Part shown: positions 18,390 through 27,873 of the stretch, piece after piece
Numbering within the stretch: position 1 is the first letter of the stretch
Layout of the letters: the number at the start of each line of letters is the position of its first letter
Assembly: GCF_000025305.1 (NCBI RefSeq)
Contig: NC_013740.1
Span: 744,001 to 808,000, forward strand
DNA length: 64,000 nucleotides
Source of the DNA: Acidaminococcus fermentans DSM 20731
Lineage (GTDB): Bacteria; Bacillota; Negativicutes; Acidaminococcales; Acidaminococcaceae
Direction of reading: 5' to 3'
Translations under genes and position numbers: made by a program
Notes under the pieces: generated by a model
The model's input: only the letters and a program-made list of their open reading frames with translations
Databases searched by the model: none
Told to the model about the DNA's origin: nothing

Positions 18390-20489
18390 ATGAAAACCTA
18401 TCAGAAACTATTCCTGGCCCTGGTGGGCCTGGGCCTGGCCGCCTCTTTGTGCCTGAACTGGCAGCGGATCCAGGTGGAACGGGCCAACAAGACCATCGAA
18501 ACCGTCATGGAATACAACAGTCTGGTGCGGATGGCCCAGGAGGAAGGGGTTCCCAAGGAACAGGTGTTCCGGGAATTCCGGGAAAGAGGGGTCACCACCC
18601 TGACGGTGTTTGACACCAGCCTGGACAAACTGGCCCAGAAAGGGTCCGTCAACGTACTGACCGGGGCCCAGCTGCTGGAACTGGCCCGGGTGCAGCAGCT
18701 CCGGCCGGAATGGCAGGCCATTGTGGACAATCCGGGCTTTATGGTGGATGCCCTGTACATTTCCGCCGGGACCAGTGAACGGGCCCTGAAAGAAGCGGAA
18801 GAGGATATCCGGCTCCGGTTCGGGAAGGAACGGATCGTGGAACTGAGTGCGTCCCCTCTGATCCTCCGGTTCGACGGGGACACCATCATCAGCAAGAATC
18901 CCATTGCCGGGGATGAACGGGGTGTACGGGAAATGGACCTGGGGCCCTCTACGGACGAGCTCCAGGATGTGACGAAGAACGGCTTCATGGTGGCCATCCG
19001 TCCCACCAACTACTGTGAACGGTACACCGCTTCCGCTGCCAGCGAAGAAGAACAGATCAATGCCTTCTTCCGCCGGCTGGATGAAAGCGGAGCCAATGTG
19101 AGCCTGATCATCGGCAGCGGCAAGCAGATGCTGGGGAACAACAAGTATCTGCCTCTGGTGGCCCGGAACCTGCTCCAGCGGCACATTACCCTGGGCATGG
19201 TGGAAGGGGTCACCCAGCTCCAGTTCGTCAAACTGGAAGGGATGACGGAACTGGCCAGACTGGCCAATTACCAGGTGGCCCGGACCTATGTAATCGCCGA
19301 TGCGGAACAGCGGAAAATGCAGGTGTTCGATGCCTTCCGCCGCTGGTCCCTGGCGGACGAGGAACGGAACATCCGGGTGAACTACATCAAGACCTTCCTG
19401 ACACCCCGGGACAACAAGACCCTGCTCCAGACCAATCTGGACTATGTGGACCGGGTGACCCGGGATGTGGCCGGCAAGGGCTTTGCCAAGGGTCCGGCGG
19501 ATATCTACAAAGTGTACCAGCCCAGCCGGCTCTGGTATGTGCCCATGGCCTTCTCCCTGGCCGCTGCCTGGTGTCTGTATTTCCTGCTGCTGGGGGTGAT
19601 GCCTGAAAAGCACTATCCCAAAGCCGTGGGGATTTTCGGGGTGCTGGTGACAGGGGCTCTCTTTGCCGGTCCTCTGGGCCTTCTGGCCCGGCAGGGCGTG
19701 GCTTTCGGAGCGGCTGTGATCTTCCCGGTACTTTCCATGCACCGGATGATGTGTGTGTGGCGGAAGAAAGGATCCCAGGGAAGCCTGTTCACGCTGGCCC
19801 TGCGGACCTGTCTCCACCTTTTTGAAACCATCGTCCTGTCTCTCATCGGGGCAGCCATGGTGGGAGGCATCCTCAGCGATACCCGGTTCCTGCTGGAAAT
19901 GGATATTTACCGGGGGGTGAAGGCGACCTTCATGCTGCCGGTGCTGCTGACCCTGCTGCTGTTCCTGCGGACCCACGGTCTGTGGCAGCAGGGAGAAGAC
20001 TGGCGGAAACCCTTCCGCCGGGTCATCGGTTTCCTGGACCGGCCTCTCAATCTGAAAGCCCTGTTCATCCTGGGGGTTTTCGCTTTTGTGGCCTGGGTGT
20101 TCATCGGACGCAGCGGCCATACGGCCGGGGTTCCGGTGCCGGCCTTCGAACAGAAGCTGCGGTTCTTCCTGGAAGAGACCATGTGGGCCCGGCCCAGGGA
20201 AAAGGAATTCATGATCGGCCATCCGGCTTTCTTCCTGGCTGCCTGGGCTGCCTGGAAGAAACTGCCCACCTGGTTCTACGGGCTCTGCGTCACCGGGGCC
20301 GCCATCGGACAGGGCAGTGCCGTCCAGACTTTTGCCCATATGCGTTCTCCCATCCTGATGAGCTATGTACGGGCTCTGGACGGATATGCAGTGGGCCTGG
20401 TGCTGGGGCTGGTTGCCTTGGGCATTTTTGCCCTGGCCTACCCCCATGCGGCGGCGTTTTATGAAAAGAGGAGGAATCCCCGTGGGTAA
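18390..20489 (+). CDS. DUF5693-family membrane protein
   Basis: 699 residues with an N-terminal TM anchor (about 7-25). A long extracytoplasmic region (about 30-380) follows, then a C-terminal half with about eight hydrophobic segments. I recognise this as the DUF5693 type found next to csaB in Negativicutes and some Clostridia; no biochemical function is known to me. It starts 19 bp after prfB behind GGAGTGACACC and its last codons overlap the csaB start, so the two are translationally coupled. A role in cell-surface polymer assembly is inferred from that linkage alone. Confidence 0.72.
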   Translation: MKTYQKLFLALVGLGLAASLCLNWQRIQVERANKTIETVMEYNSLVRMAQEEGVPKEQVFREFRERGVTTLTVFDTSLDKLAQKGSVNVLTGAQLLELARVQQLRPEWQAIVDNPGFMVDALYISAGTSERALKEAEEDIRLRFGKERIVELSASPLILRFDGDTIISKNPIAGDERGVREMDLGPSTDELQDVTKNGFMVAIRPTNYCERYTASAASEEEQINAFFRRLDESGANVSLIIGSGKQMLGNNKYLPLVARNLLQRHITLGMVEGVTQLQFVKLEGMTELARLANYQVARTYVIADAEQRKMQVFDAFRRWSLADEERNIRVNYIKTFLTPRDNKTLLQTNLDYVDRVTRDVAGKGFAKGPADIYKVYQPSRLWYVPMAFSLAAAWCLYFLLLGVMPEKHYPKAVGIFGVLVTGALFAGPLGLLARQGVAFGAAVIFPVLSMHRMMCVWRKKGSQGSLFTLALRTCLHLFETIVLSLIGAAMVGGILSDTRFLLEMDIYRGVKATFMLPVLLTLLLFLRTHGLWQQGEDWRKPFRRVIGFLDRPLNLKALFILGVFAFVAWVFIGRSGHTAGVPVPAFEQKLRFFLEETMWARPREKEFMIGHPAFFLAAWAAWKKLPTWFYGLCVTGAAIGQGSAVQTFAHMRSPILMSYVRALDGYAVGLVLGLVALGIFALAYPHAAAFYEKRRNPRG

Positions 20490-21570
20490 AATCCTGATTT
20501 CCGGCTATTACGGTTTTTCCAATGCCGGGGACGAGGCCATGCTCACGGCCATTGTAACCAGTTTGAAACAGCAGGATCCCCAGGTGGAACTGACGGTGCT
20601 GTCCGGCCATCCGGAAATCACCGCCCGGCTCCATCCGGTGAAGGCGGTCCACCGGTTCGACGTGCCTGGTATCATCCGGGCCATGGCCGGAACGGACCTG
20701 CTGCTGTCCGGAGGCGGAAGTCTGCTCCAGAATGTGACCAGCCGGCTCAGTCTCTACTACTATCTTTCCATTATCGGGCTTGCGGCTCTTATGGGGAAGA
20801 AAATCATGCTCTTTGCCCAGGGCATCGGTCCCATCCGGGGCTGGTTCAGCCGCCGTCTCACCCGGCTGGTGTGTCGGCAGGCGGATCTGATCACGGTCCG
20901 GGACGATGGTTCCCTGGATGATCTGAAATCCATGGGCTTCGCTTCTGACTCCATCCACGTCACCAGCGACGCGGTCTTCTCCCTGCCGGAAGGCAGGAAA
21001 GAAGAAGGTGTCCGGCTGCTGGAAAAAATGGGGGTGGATCCTTCCCGACCGGTGGTGGGCTTTGCCCTCCGTCACTGGAAAGGGGAAAAACGGTTCATCC
21101 GGGAATTTGCCCGGACAGCGGACCGGCTGAAAGAACAGTTCCAGGCCCAGATCGTTTTTGTGCCCCTCCAGTTTCCCGCTGATGGGGAACTGTCCGCCCA
21201 GGTGGCGGAGACCATGGAAAACCGGCAGGATGTGTTCATCCTGGATCAGAAGTTTTCCACCCAGGAATACCAGGACCTGATCAGCAGCTTCCATCTGCTG
21301 ATCGGTATGCGTCTCCATGCTCTGGTGTTTGCGGCCATCAATGATGTGCCTTTCATGGCCATTTCCTATGATCCCAAAGTGGACCGGTTCGTGGATGGGA
21401 TGAAAGGGACGGTGGTCAATACCATTGGCCGGATCATGGCAGAAGAACTGACGGCCATGGCCGAAAAACTCTGGAATTCCGATGGGAAACAGGGCCGGGA
21501 ACAGATCCGTGCCCTCCGGGAAGAAGCCAGAGCCAATATAGGAAGGGCCCTGGCCCTTGCGGCCCGCTGA
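20482..21570 (+). CDS. csaB: polysaccharide pyruvyl transferase CsaB
   Basis: A 362-residue family member that starts VGKILISGYYGFSNAGDEAML, with the GTG start 7 bp after GAGGAGG (20468-20474). Internal motifs are LLLSGGGSLLQNVTSRLS and LIGMRLHALVFAA. CsaB adds pyruvyl ketals to a wall polymer, which lets SLH-domain proteins bind. In Negativicutes the SLH-bearing OmpM porins tether the outer membrane, so a role in envelope attachment is plausible but inferred. It overlaps DUF5693 by 8 bp. Confidence 0.87.
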   Translation: MGKILISGYYGFSNAGDEAMLTAIVTSLKQQDPQVELTVLSGHPEITARLHPVKAVHRFDVPGIIRAMAGTDLLLSGGGSLLQNVTSRLSLYYYLSIIGLAALMGKKIMLFAQGIGPIRGWFSRRLTRLVCRQADLITVRDDGSLDDLKSMGFASDSIHVTSDAVFSLPEGRKEEGVRLLEKMGVDPSRPVVGFALRHWKGEKRFIREFARTADRLKEQFQAQIVFVPLQFPADGELSAQVAETMENRQDVFILDQKFSTQEYQDLISSFHLLIGMRLHALVFAAINDVPFMAISYDPKVDRFVDGMKGTVVNTIGRIMAEELTAMAEKLWNSDGKQGREQIRALREEARANIGRALALAAR

Positions 21571-21592
21571 CAGCTGTTCACGGGCCTTTTTT
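21561..21592 (+). terminator. terminator overlapping the csaB stop
   Basis: GGCCCG (21561-21566) pairs with CGGGCC (21581-21586), followed by six T (21587-21592). The short stem overlaps the last csaB codons. It lies 41 bp before ftsE and could reduce read-through into the division genes. Confidence 0.65.
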
Positions 21593-21632
21593 GGGCCAGT
21601 TTTCTTCAAGACAACAAGACAGGAGGAAATCC

Positions 21633-22319
21633 ATGCTGGAAATGCGTCATGCAGGCAAGGTCTATCCTGGCGGGGCTGTGGCCCTGGAGGATATCAATGT
21701 ACATATCAGTCCGGGAGAATTCGTTTTCCTGGTGGGTCCCAGCGGGGCCGGAAAATCCACCTTCATCCGGCTGATTTCCCGGGAAATCGAACCCACTTCC
21801 GGTCAGATCCTGGTGGACGGAGTGGATGTGATGAAACTGAAACGGGGGGATATTCCCTATCTCCGGCGGCAGCTGGGCATTGTGTTCCAGGATTTCCGGC
21901 TGCTCAACGACCGGACCGCTTACGAAAACGTGGCCTTTGCCATGCAGGTGATCGAAGCCCCCAGCCACAAGATCCGCCAGCGGGTCAATGAAGTGCTGGA
22001 CCTGGTGGGTCTGAAGGGCCGGGGAAACAACTATCCCGGCGAAATGAGCGGGGGCGAACAGCAGCGGGTGGCCATTGCCCGGGCCATCGTCAATGATCCT
22101 CTTCTGGTGATCGCCGATGAACCCACCGGCAACCTGGACCCGGAGACCAGCAAGGAAATCATGGAAATCTTCAGTGAAATCAACAGCCGGGGGACTACCA
22201 TCATTATGGCCACCCATGACAAGACCATGGTGGACTATATGCAGAAACGGGTCATCGCCCTGGAAAACGGGCGGCTGGTCCGGGATGACCGCAAAGGAGT
22301 TTACGGGTATGAAGTTTAG
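21633..22319 (+). CDS. ftsE: cell-division ABC ATPase FtsE
   Basis: A 228-residue ATPase with Walker [10 protein letters not shown], signature [14 protein letters not shown], Walker [12 protein letters not shown] and the switch His in MATHDKTMV. With FtsX it relays divisome signals to periplasmic murein hydrolases. ATG 21633 is chosen because AGGAGG (21621-21626) sits 6 bp upstream; an in-frame ATG at 21591 lies in the terminator T-tract. The stop overlaps the ftsX start by 11 bp. Confidence 0.95.
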   Translation: MLEMRHAGKVYPGGAVALEDINVHISPGEFVFLVGPSGAGKSTFIRLISREIEPTSGQILVDGVDVMKLKRGDIPYLRRQLGIVFQDFRLLNDRTAYENVAFAMQVIEAPSHKIRQRVNEVLDLVGLKGRGNNYPGEMSGGEQQRVAIARAIVNDPLLVIADEPTGNLDPETSKEIMEIFSEINSRGTTIIMATHDKTMVDYMQKRVIALENGRLVRDDRKGVYGYEV

Positions 22320-23196
22320 TACAAAATGGTATTACATCAAAGAGACCTTTACCTCTCTGAAGCGGAATTCCCTCATGAGCATCGCGTCCATCAGCACTGT
22401 GGCTCTGTCCATCCTGGTGCTGGGCATGTTCCTCACCATGGTATTGAATGTGAACAACCTGGCCAGCCATCTGGAAAACCAGGTCCAGGTCACCATCTAC
22501 ATGGAGGACAGTGCATCGGCAGAGCAGCTGAAGCAGATGGAAAAGGTACTCCGGAGCACCCCCGGGATCGTGAAAGTGACCCCCCGGACCAAGGAGCAGG
22601 CCCTGGCAGATTTCAAGAAGCGGCTGGGGGAACAGCAGAAGCTGCTGGCTGCCCTGGGGGAGGACAATCCCTTCCCGGCGTCTTTTGAAATCCAGGTGGA
22701 CAATCCGGAACGGATTCCCCAACTGGTTCCCCAGTTCCAGCAGATGCCCGGGGTGGAAACGGCCAAGTTCGGCCAGGAAGTGGTGGAACATCTGTTCCAG
22801 CTCACCCGGGTGCTGCGGATCGGCGGAGTGCTGCTGATCATCCTGCTGGCCATTGCCACCCTGTTCATCATTTCCAACACCATCCGGATTACGGTCTTTG
22901 CCCGGCGCCGGGAAGTGAACATCATGAAATACGTGGGAGCCACCGACTGGTTCATCCGCTGGCCGTTCCTGCTGGAAGGGATGATCATGGGATTTGTGGG
23001 AGCCCTGATCGCCTCCGTGGCCCTGTACAAAGGCTACAATGCCATCCAGGCCAAGATCTACGGGACCCTGGCTTTCTTCCCCATGCTGCCCAGCTGGCCC
23101 ACCATGGGCTGGCTCTGCGGGGGCCTTGTCTGTGTGGGGACCCTGATCGGGGCCCTGGGCAGCAGCATTTCCCTGCGGAAATTCCTGGATGTGTAG
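22309..23196 (+). CDS. ftsX: cell-division permease-like protein FtsX
   Basis: A 295-residue, four-TM protein. TM1 is near 25-47, a periplasmic loop (about 50-165) contains the region that contacts the hydrolase activator, and three further TM segments follow (about 168-290). ATG 22309 follows AAGGAG (22294-22299), inside the end of ftsE. In the same operon a coiled-coil M23 protein follows, its likely partner by analogy with FtsX-EnvC and FtsX-PcsB. Confidence 0.94.
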   Translation: MKFSTKWYYIKETFTSLKRNSLMSIASISTVALSILVLGMFLTMVLNVNNLASHLENQVQVTIYMEDSASAEQLKQMEKVLRSTPGIVKVTPRTKEQALADFKKRLGEQQKLLAALGEDNPFPASFEIQVDNPERIPQLVPQFQQMPGVETAKFGQEVVEHLFQLTRVLRIGGVLLIILLAIATLFIISNTIRITVFARRREVNIMKYVGATDWFIRWPFLLEGMIMGFVGALIASVALYKGYNAIQAKIYGTLAFFPMLPSWPTMGWLCGGLVCVGTLIGALGSSISLRKFLDV

Positions 23197-23208
23197 GAGG
23201 CGGTGGGG

Positions 23209-24342
23209 ATGAAGAAATGCGCAGCCCTGGTGGCCGCCCTCCTGTTGGGGACCCAGCTGTCCGCTTCCGTAAGCTGGGCGGAAACCATTGAGGAAAAACG
23301 GGCCCAGCTGGATGAAATCCAGCAGAAACTGGGAGAGAAGGATGCCCAGCTGGAAGACAAGAAAAAAGAGATCAGCAACGCCATGGAACGGCTGATCCTG
23401 ACCCAGGAGGAGCTGGCGGAAGCCAAGCGGAAGCTGGCGGCCATCGAATCCAGGCAGCAGGCCCTGTCCATTAAGATCCGTCAGAATGAAGCGGCCCTGG
23501 CGGCCAAACAGAAAGAATATGACAAGAGCCGGTCCGTGTACAAGAAGCGGCTTCGGGACATTTACGAAAACGGTCAGGTGAATTACCTGGACGTACTGCT
23601 GGGGGCGGCGGATTTCCGGGATTTTTCTTCCCGGATGTACCTGCTCCAGCGGGTGATCCGCCGGGATTTCGCCCTGATCGACCGGTTGGAAGAACAGAGG
23701 GAGGCCCTGCTGCAGCAGAAAGCGGAACTGGACGATATCCGGAAGCAGCTGGCAGCCGCCCATGCGGAAAGCCAGAAGGAAAAGGAAATCGTGGCCCAGA
23801 AAACCGTGGAACGGCAGAAGCTGTACGAACAGGCTCTGGCGGAAAAAGCCCAGCTGGATGCGGAGTATGAAGAACTCCAGCGGAACAGCCAGGAAATCAC
23901 CGCTATGATCCAGCGGATGGAACAGGAAGGGCGGATGATGCCCCAGGCCGGGGGCACCGGTCAGCTGGCCTGGCCGGTGAACGGGGAGATCACTTCTCCC
24001 TTTGGCTGGCGGGTCCATCCCATCTGGGGGACACAGATTTTCCATGCCGGTCTGGATATCGGCGCCGATTACGGGGATCCGGTCCACGCAGCCGACAGCG
24101 GCACCGTGGTGTTTGCCGGCTGGATGGGAGGCTACGGCAACGCGGTGATGATCGACCACGGGGGCGGTATGGTGACCCTGTACGGCCACAATTCCTCCAT
24201 TACCGTAGGAGAAGGGGAACAGGTGAGCAAGGGGCAGACCATTGCCCTGGCCGGCAGCACCGGCAATTCCACCGGACCCCACTGCCATTTCGAAGTCCGT
24301 ATCCACGGGGAAGTGGTGAGCCCCCTCCAGTATCTGCCGTAA
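23209..24342 (+). CDS. murein hydrolase activator / M23 endopeptidase
   Basis: 377 residues. A signal peptide (cleavage probably after VSWA, about 25) leads into a long coiled coil (about 25-235), then an M23/LytM domain (about 255-375). All catalytic-type residues are present: HAGLD, and PHCHFE for the HxH. The layout matches EnvC but, unlike E. coli EnvC, the metal site looks complete, so it may cut peptidoglycan itself. ATG 23209 is 8 bp after AGGAGG (23195-23200). It belongs to the ftsEX operon. Confidence 0.92.
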   Translation: MKKCAALVAALLLGTQLSASVSWAETIEEKRAQLDEIQQKLGEKDAQLEDKKKEISNAMERLILTQEELAEAKRKLAAIESRQQALSIKIRQNEAALAAKQKEYDKSRSVYKKRLRDIYENGQVNYLDVLLGAADFRDFSSRMYLLQRVIRRDFALIDRLEEQREALLQQKAELDDIRKQLAAAHAESQKEKEIVAQKTVERQKLYEQALAEKAQLDAEYEELQRNSQEITAMIQRMEQEGRMMPQAGGTGQLAWPVNGEITSPFGWRVHPIWGTQIFHAGLDIGADYGDPVHAADSGTVVFAGWMGGYGNAVMIDHGGGMVTLYGHNSSITVGEGEQVSKGQTIALAGSTGNSTGPHCHFEVRIHGEVVSPLQYLP

Positions 24343-24505
24343 GAGTGCAGAGTGAAGAGAGGTACGAACCGCAGAGGCGGCAGGAACGGCCGCAGCCATC
24401 GTCGAAGAATTTCTTCATCCAGTGGCAAACGCCCGGCGTTTGCCTTCCAGTGACCAGCGACCAGTGACAGGGATGCTGCCGGGCAGCGTCCCACAGAGGC
24501 AAACT
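24343..24505. repeat. intergenic region with CAGTGACCAG words
   Basis: 163 bp between the M23 and ctpA genes. It contains a GTGCAGAGTGAAGAG word also seen near 30240 and 34500, and the tandem CCAGTGACCAGCGACCAGTG at about 24445. CCAGTGACCAGTGAC-like words recur near 54765, and CTAGTGACTAGTGAC near 5940. No promoter or ORF is convincing. Confidence 0.5.
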
Positions 24506-25654
24506 ATGTTCAAAAAGAGATTTTCCATTCCCCAGATGCTGGGGGTATTCTTCCTGTCCCTGGGTGTTTTCAGCGGCGGGACATATTATCTGATGAAAAA
24601 CTGGATCGGAGACCCGGGAGCCCTTTTCCAGATCGTCCGGACCATGCACCTGATCCAGGAACATTATGTGGGGGAAACCAATCGGAAAGCCATCTATGAT
24701 GGCGCGCTCAAAGGCATGGTGGGGGTCCTGAACGACCCCTATTCCACCTACCTGGACAACCAGGATTTCCAGGCCCTCTCCACCATGACGGAAGGTCATT
24801 TTGGCGGCGTGGGCATGGTGATGGGACAGAAAAAGGACGGCCAGTTTGTGGTGGTGGCACCCATTGAGGACACTCCTGCCTACAAAGCCGGCATCAAAGC
24901 CGGAGATATCCTGCTGAAGATCGACGGGGAAGACCTGAACGGCCAGAACCTGAACCAGGTGGTGAAGAAGATCCGGGGCCGGGATGGTTCCCAGGTGACC
25001 CTGACCCTGAAACGGGGCAGTGAGGAACCCAGGGATATTGCCGTCACCCGCAGCGACATCAAGCTGAAAAGCGTGTACAGCCGCATGGAAGACGGGGGCA
25101 TCGGCTATATCCGGATCACCAATTTCAACGAAGACACGGCCAGGGACTTCGGAGCCAGTCTCCAGGACCTCCGGGACAAGGGCATGAAGGCCCTGGTGCT
25201 GGATCTCCGGGACAATCCCGGGGGGCTTCTGGAAAGCGGCGTAGGGGTGGCCCGGTACCTGGTGCCCAAAGGCCCCATCGTTTCCGTCACGGACAAGGAC
25301 GGGAACACCCAGACGGAATCTTCCAGCCTGGAAACGGTGGATTTCCCTCTGGCGGTGCTGGTGAACCATGGTACGGCCAGTGCGGCGGAAATCGTATCCG
25401 GAGCCATCCAGGATACCGGTTCCGGAAAACTCTTCGGGGTGAAGACCTATGGCAAGGGAGTGGTCCAGAACATCTTCCTCCTGAGCAACAAAACGGCCGT
25501 AAAGCTTACCGTAGCCCGGTATTACACTCCCAGCGGCCGGAGCATCGACAAGGTGGGCATCACCCCTGACCAGGCGGTGGAAGCCACTGACGAAGAAGGA
25601 TCCAACCAGCTGCAGGCGGCGGAAGAGTACCTCCGTCAGCAGCTCCAACAGTAA
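24506..25654 (+). CDS. ctpA: carboxy-terminal processing protease (S41, CtpA-like)
   Basis: 382 residues: an N-terminal membrane anchor (about 12-32), a PDZ domain (about 90-170, opening GHFGGVGMVMG), then the S41 serine protease core. The catalytic Ser is in GTASAAE (about 291) and the Lys exactly 25 residues later in TYGKG, the family's usual spacing. It acts on periplasmic or envelope proteins, often murein-hydrolase partners, which suits its place after the ftsEX-M23 genes. ATG 24506 is chosen from homologue-like start MFKKRFSIPQML; the ribosome site is weak (AGAGG). Confidence 0.92.
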   Translation: MFKKRFSIPQMLGVFFLSLGVFSGGTYYLMKNWIGDPGALFQIVRTMHLIQEHYVGETNRKAIYDGALKGMVGVLNDPYSTYLDNQDFQALSTMTEGHFGGVGMVMGQKKDGQFVVVAPIEDTPAYKAGIKAGDILLKIDGEDLNGQNLNQVVKKIRGRDGSQVTLTLKRGSEEPRDIAVTRSDIKLKSVYSRMEDGGIGYIRITNFNEDTARDFGASLQDLRDKGMKALVLDLRDNPGGLLESGVGVARYLVPKGPIVSVTDKDGNTQTESSSLETVDFPLAVLVNHGTASAAEIVSGAIQDTGSGKLFGVKTYGKGVVQNIFLLSNKTAVKLTVARYYTPSGRSIDKVGITPDQAVEATDEEGSNQLQAAEEYLRQQLQQ

Positions 25655-25672
25655 GGGCAAGGAGCGTGGATT

Positions 25673-27007
25673 ATGGAAATCATCAATAGCCTGACCAGTC
25701 AGATTGCAGTCTGGAAGAATTTTCTCACCGGTGCCGCAGGGAATCTGCCCCCTGTACCTCTCCTGAAAACAGGGGCTGAAGTCCTGCTGGGACTTCTGGT
25801 CCTGCTGCTGATCGCCTATCGGTTCCGCACCCACCAGGTGCGCCGGGAACGGAAGATCCGCTACCGGATTGCCCGGATGATCGCCCATCTGTGCGACACT
25901 TATGACAGTCTGGAAGATGTGGACTGGAAAAAACAGAAGGTGTACCGGTACCATTTTGTGAATGGTGACCTGGAAATCCAGGAACGGGATATCGAAGGGG
26001 TGGGGGACCTGATCGGCCCTCTCCATCCCAGTGATGCCCTGAAATATACGGAAGACTATCTGAAAGGGGCCATCGAAAAGGCCATGAAGACCTGCTGCCC
26101 GGTGGAATTCACCGCCCGGGAAAAAGGTGCGGACGGCACGTTCCACTGGAAATCCTTCCTGTTCCAGGGGGTAAAGAATGACAAAATCCACAGCCGCAGC
26201 TGCCTGCTGCTGAAACGGGATGTGGACGACAGCCGCAGTGCGGAAATGGAAAAAAGGGCCCAGCTGAGCCTGGACATGAACGCGGCCCGGGAAGCCGCCC
26301 AGGCCAAAAATGAATTCCTCAACCGGTTCAGCCAGGATACCCGGGAAGCCCTCCGGGACATTATGGGAAACCTGGGACTGACCCGGGACGAAATGGATCC
26401 GGACCGGCGCCGGGAATATCTGGACGAAAGCCAGCAGGAAACCCGGTACCTGATGTCCATGATCGAGGATGTAAAGGAACTGTCCGATATCGAAAACGGG
26501 AACCTGGAAATCCGCAGCGAAGAATTTAATGTGGATGAAACCCTGGAAAAACTCAACCAGCTGTTCCGGAAAGAAGCGGAAAAACGGGGGATTGCCTACA
26601 GCTGTACGGTGGAACCCCTGCTGTATCCCAACCTGATCGGGGATGAACAGCGGCTGGAACAGGTGCTGCTGAATCTGCTGACCCACGCCCTGCTGTTTAC
26701 GGACCGGGGACAGAAAGTCCTCTGTGCCGTCCGGGAGCAGCTGGTGAAGAACAAAAAGGTGTCCCTGGAGTTCACCGTGCTCTGTGCTGGCATGAAGGTG
26801 CCCCAGGAAATGGTGGAAAAAGCCTTCCTGCCCTTTGAACTGACCCGTCAGGTGGGCAGCGCTAAAGTCCACGGAGGCCTGGGCCTTGTGGTGACCCAGC
26901 GTCTGGTGACCCTGCTGGGAGGCCAGATCCGGGCGGACAATGCGGAAGGCAGGGGCGTACGGTACATCATCGAACTGCCCTTTGATTTTGCCAGCAGCGT
27001 GAAATAA
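25673..27007 (+). CDS. degenerate histidine-kinase-like protein
   Basis: 444 residues: an N-terminal TM helix (about 34-48), a PAS-like region (about 75-190), then DHp- and HATPase-like regions. The H-box, normally SHELRTPL, reads SQDTREAL (about 219-226), so the phospho-accepting His is Gln. The N-box, normally NLLxNAxKFT, reads NLLTHALLFT (about 331-340). The G1 Asp (DxGxG) is missing, while the G2-like GGLGLVVTQ is kept. ATP use and autophosphorylation are therefore unlikely; a sensor or scaffold role is an inference. No response regulator gene is adjacent. Confidence 0.8.
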   Translation: MEIINSLTSQIAVWKNFLTGAAGNLPPVPLLKTGAEVLLGLLVLLLIAYRFRTHQVRRERKIRYRIARMIAHLCDTYDSLEDVDWKKQKVYRYHFVNGDLEIQERDIEGVGDLIGPLHPSDALKYTEDYLKGAIEKAMKTCCPVEFTAREKGADGTFHWKSFLFQGVKNDKIHSRSCLLLKRDVDDSRSAEMEKRAQLSLDMNAAREAAQAKNEFLNRFSQDTREALRDIMGNLGLTRDEMDPDRRREYLDESQQETRYLMSMIEDVKELSDIENGNLEIRSEEFNVDETLEKLNQLFRKEAEKRGIAYSCTVEPLLYPNLIGDEQRLEQVLLNLLTHALLFTDRGQKVLCAVREQLVKNKKVSLEFTVLCAGMKVPQEMVEKAFLPFELTRQVGSAKVHGGLGLVVTQRLVTLLGGQIRADNAEGRGVRYIIELPFDFASSVK

Positions 27008-27027
27008 CGAAAGGAAGAAAAATCAGG

Positions 27028-27873
27028 ATGCTTCATATCGGATGTCATTTATCCTCCAGCAAAGGGCTTGCCGCCATGGGGAAGACGGCCCTTTCCATCG
27101 GAGCGGATACCTTTGCTTTCTTCACCCGGAATCCCCGGGGAAGCAAAGCCAGGGAAACGGATCCCAGAGACGTGGAAAAATTCCAGGCCCTGTGGGAAAC
27201 CAACCGGGCCATTCCACTGGTGGCCCATGCCCCCTATACCCTGAACCCGGCTTCCACCAAAGAGGATGTGCGGACCTTTGCCCGGGAGACCATCGCCGAT
27301 GATCTCCGGAAAATGGAAATGGTGCCGGGGAATTACTACAACATGCACCCGGGGAACCACCTGGGGCAGGGGTCGGAAACCGGCATCAGCCTGATTGCCC
27401 AGTGCCTGAACGCCGTGCTGGATCCGGCCCTGTCCACCACCCTGCTCCTGGAAACCATGGCGGGGAAAGGGACGGAAGTGGGCCGGACTTTTGGCGAGCT
27501 CCGGGCCATCATCGACCGGCTGGATCATCCGGAAAAAGTGGGGGTCTGCCTGGACACCTGCCATGTGTGGGATGGCGGCTATGACATCGGATCCGACCTG
27601 AACGGGGTGCTGGAGGAATTTGACCGGACCCTGGGCCTGGACCGGCTGAAGGCCATCCATCTCAACGACAGCAAAAATCCCCTGGGAGCCCACAAGGACC
27701 GGCATGAAAAGCTGGGCCAGGGCTGCATCGGGCTGGAAACCCTGAAAAACGTGGTGAACCATCCGGCGCTCCGAGACCTGCCCTTTATCCTGGAAACCCC
27801 CAATGACCTGACCGGGTACCAGGAAGAAATCGCCCTGATGCGCCAGGCCCGGGAAGAAGGGGAGAAAGCATGA
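27028..27873 (+). CDS. nfo: endonuclease IV (AP endonuclease)
   Basis: 281 residues of the Nfo TIM-barrel family that cuts DNA at abasic sites using three zinc ions. Metal ligands are visible in order: H in VAHAPY, H in NMHPGN, E in LLLETMAG, D and H in CLDTCHVWDGG, H in AIHLNDSKNPLGAHKDRHE, and E in FILETPND. ATG 27028 follows GGAAGAAAAATCAGG. It overlaps thiT by 4 bp. Confidence 0.95.
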   Translation: MLHIGCHLSSSKGLAAMGKTALSIGADTFAFFTRNPRGSKARETDPRDVEKFQALWETNRAIPLVAHAPYTLNPASTKEDVRTFARETIADDLRKMEMVPGNYYNMHPGNHLGQGSETGISLIAQCLNAVLDPALSTTLLLETMAGKGTEVGRTFGELRAIIDRLDHPEKVGVCLDTCHVWDGGYDIGSDLNGVLEEFDRTLGLDRLKAIHLNDSKNPLGAHKDRHEKLGQGCIGLETLKNVVNHPALRDLPFILETPNDLTGYQEEIALMRQAREEGEKA

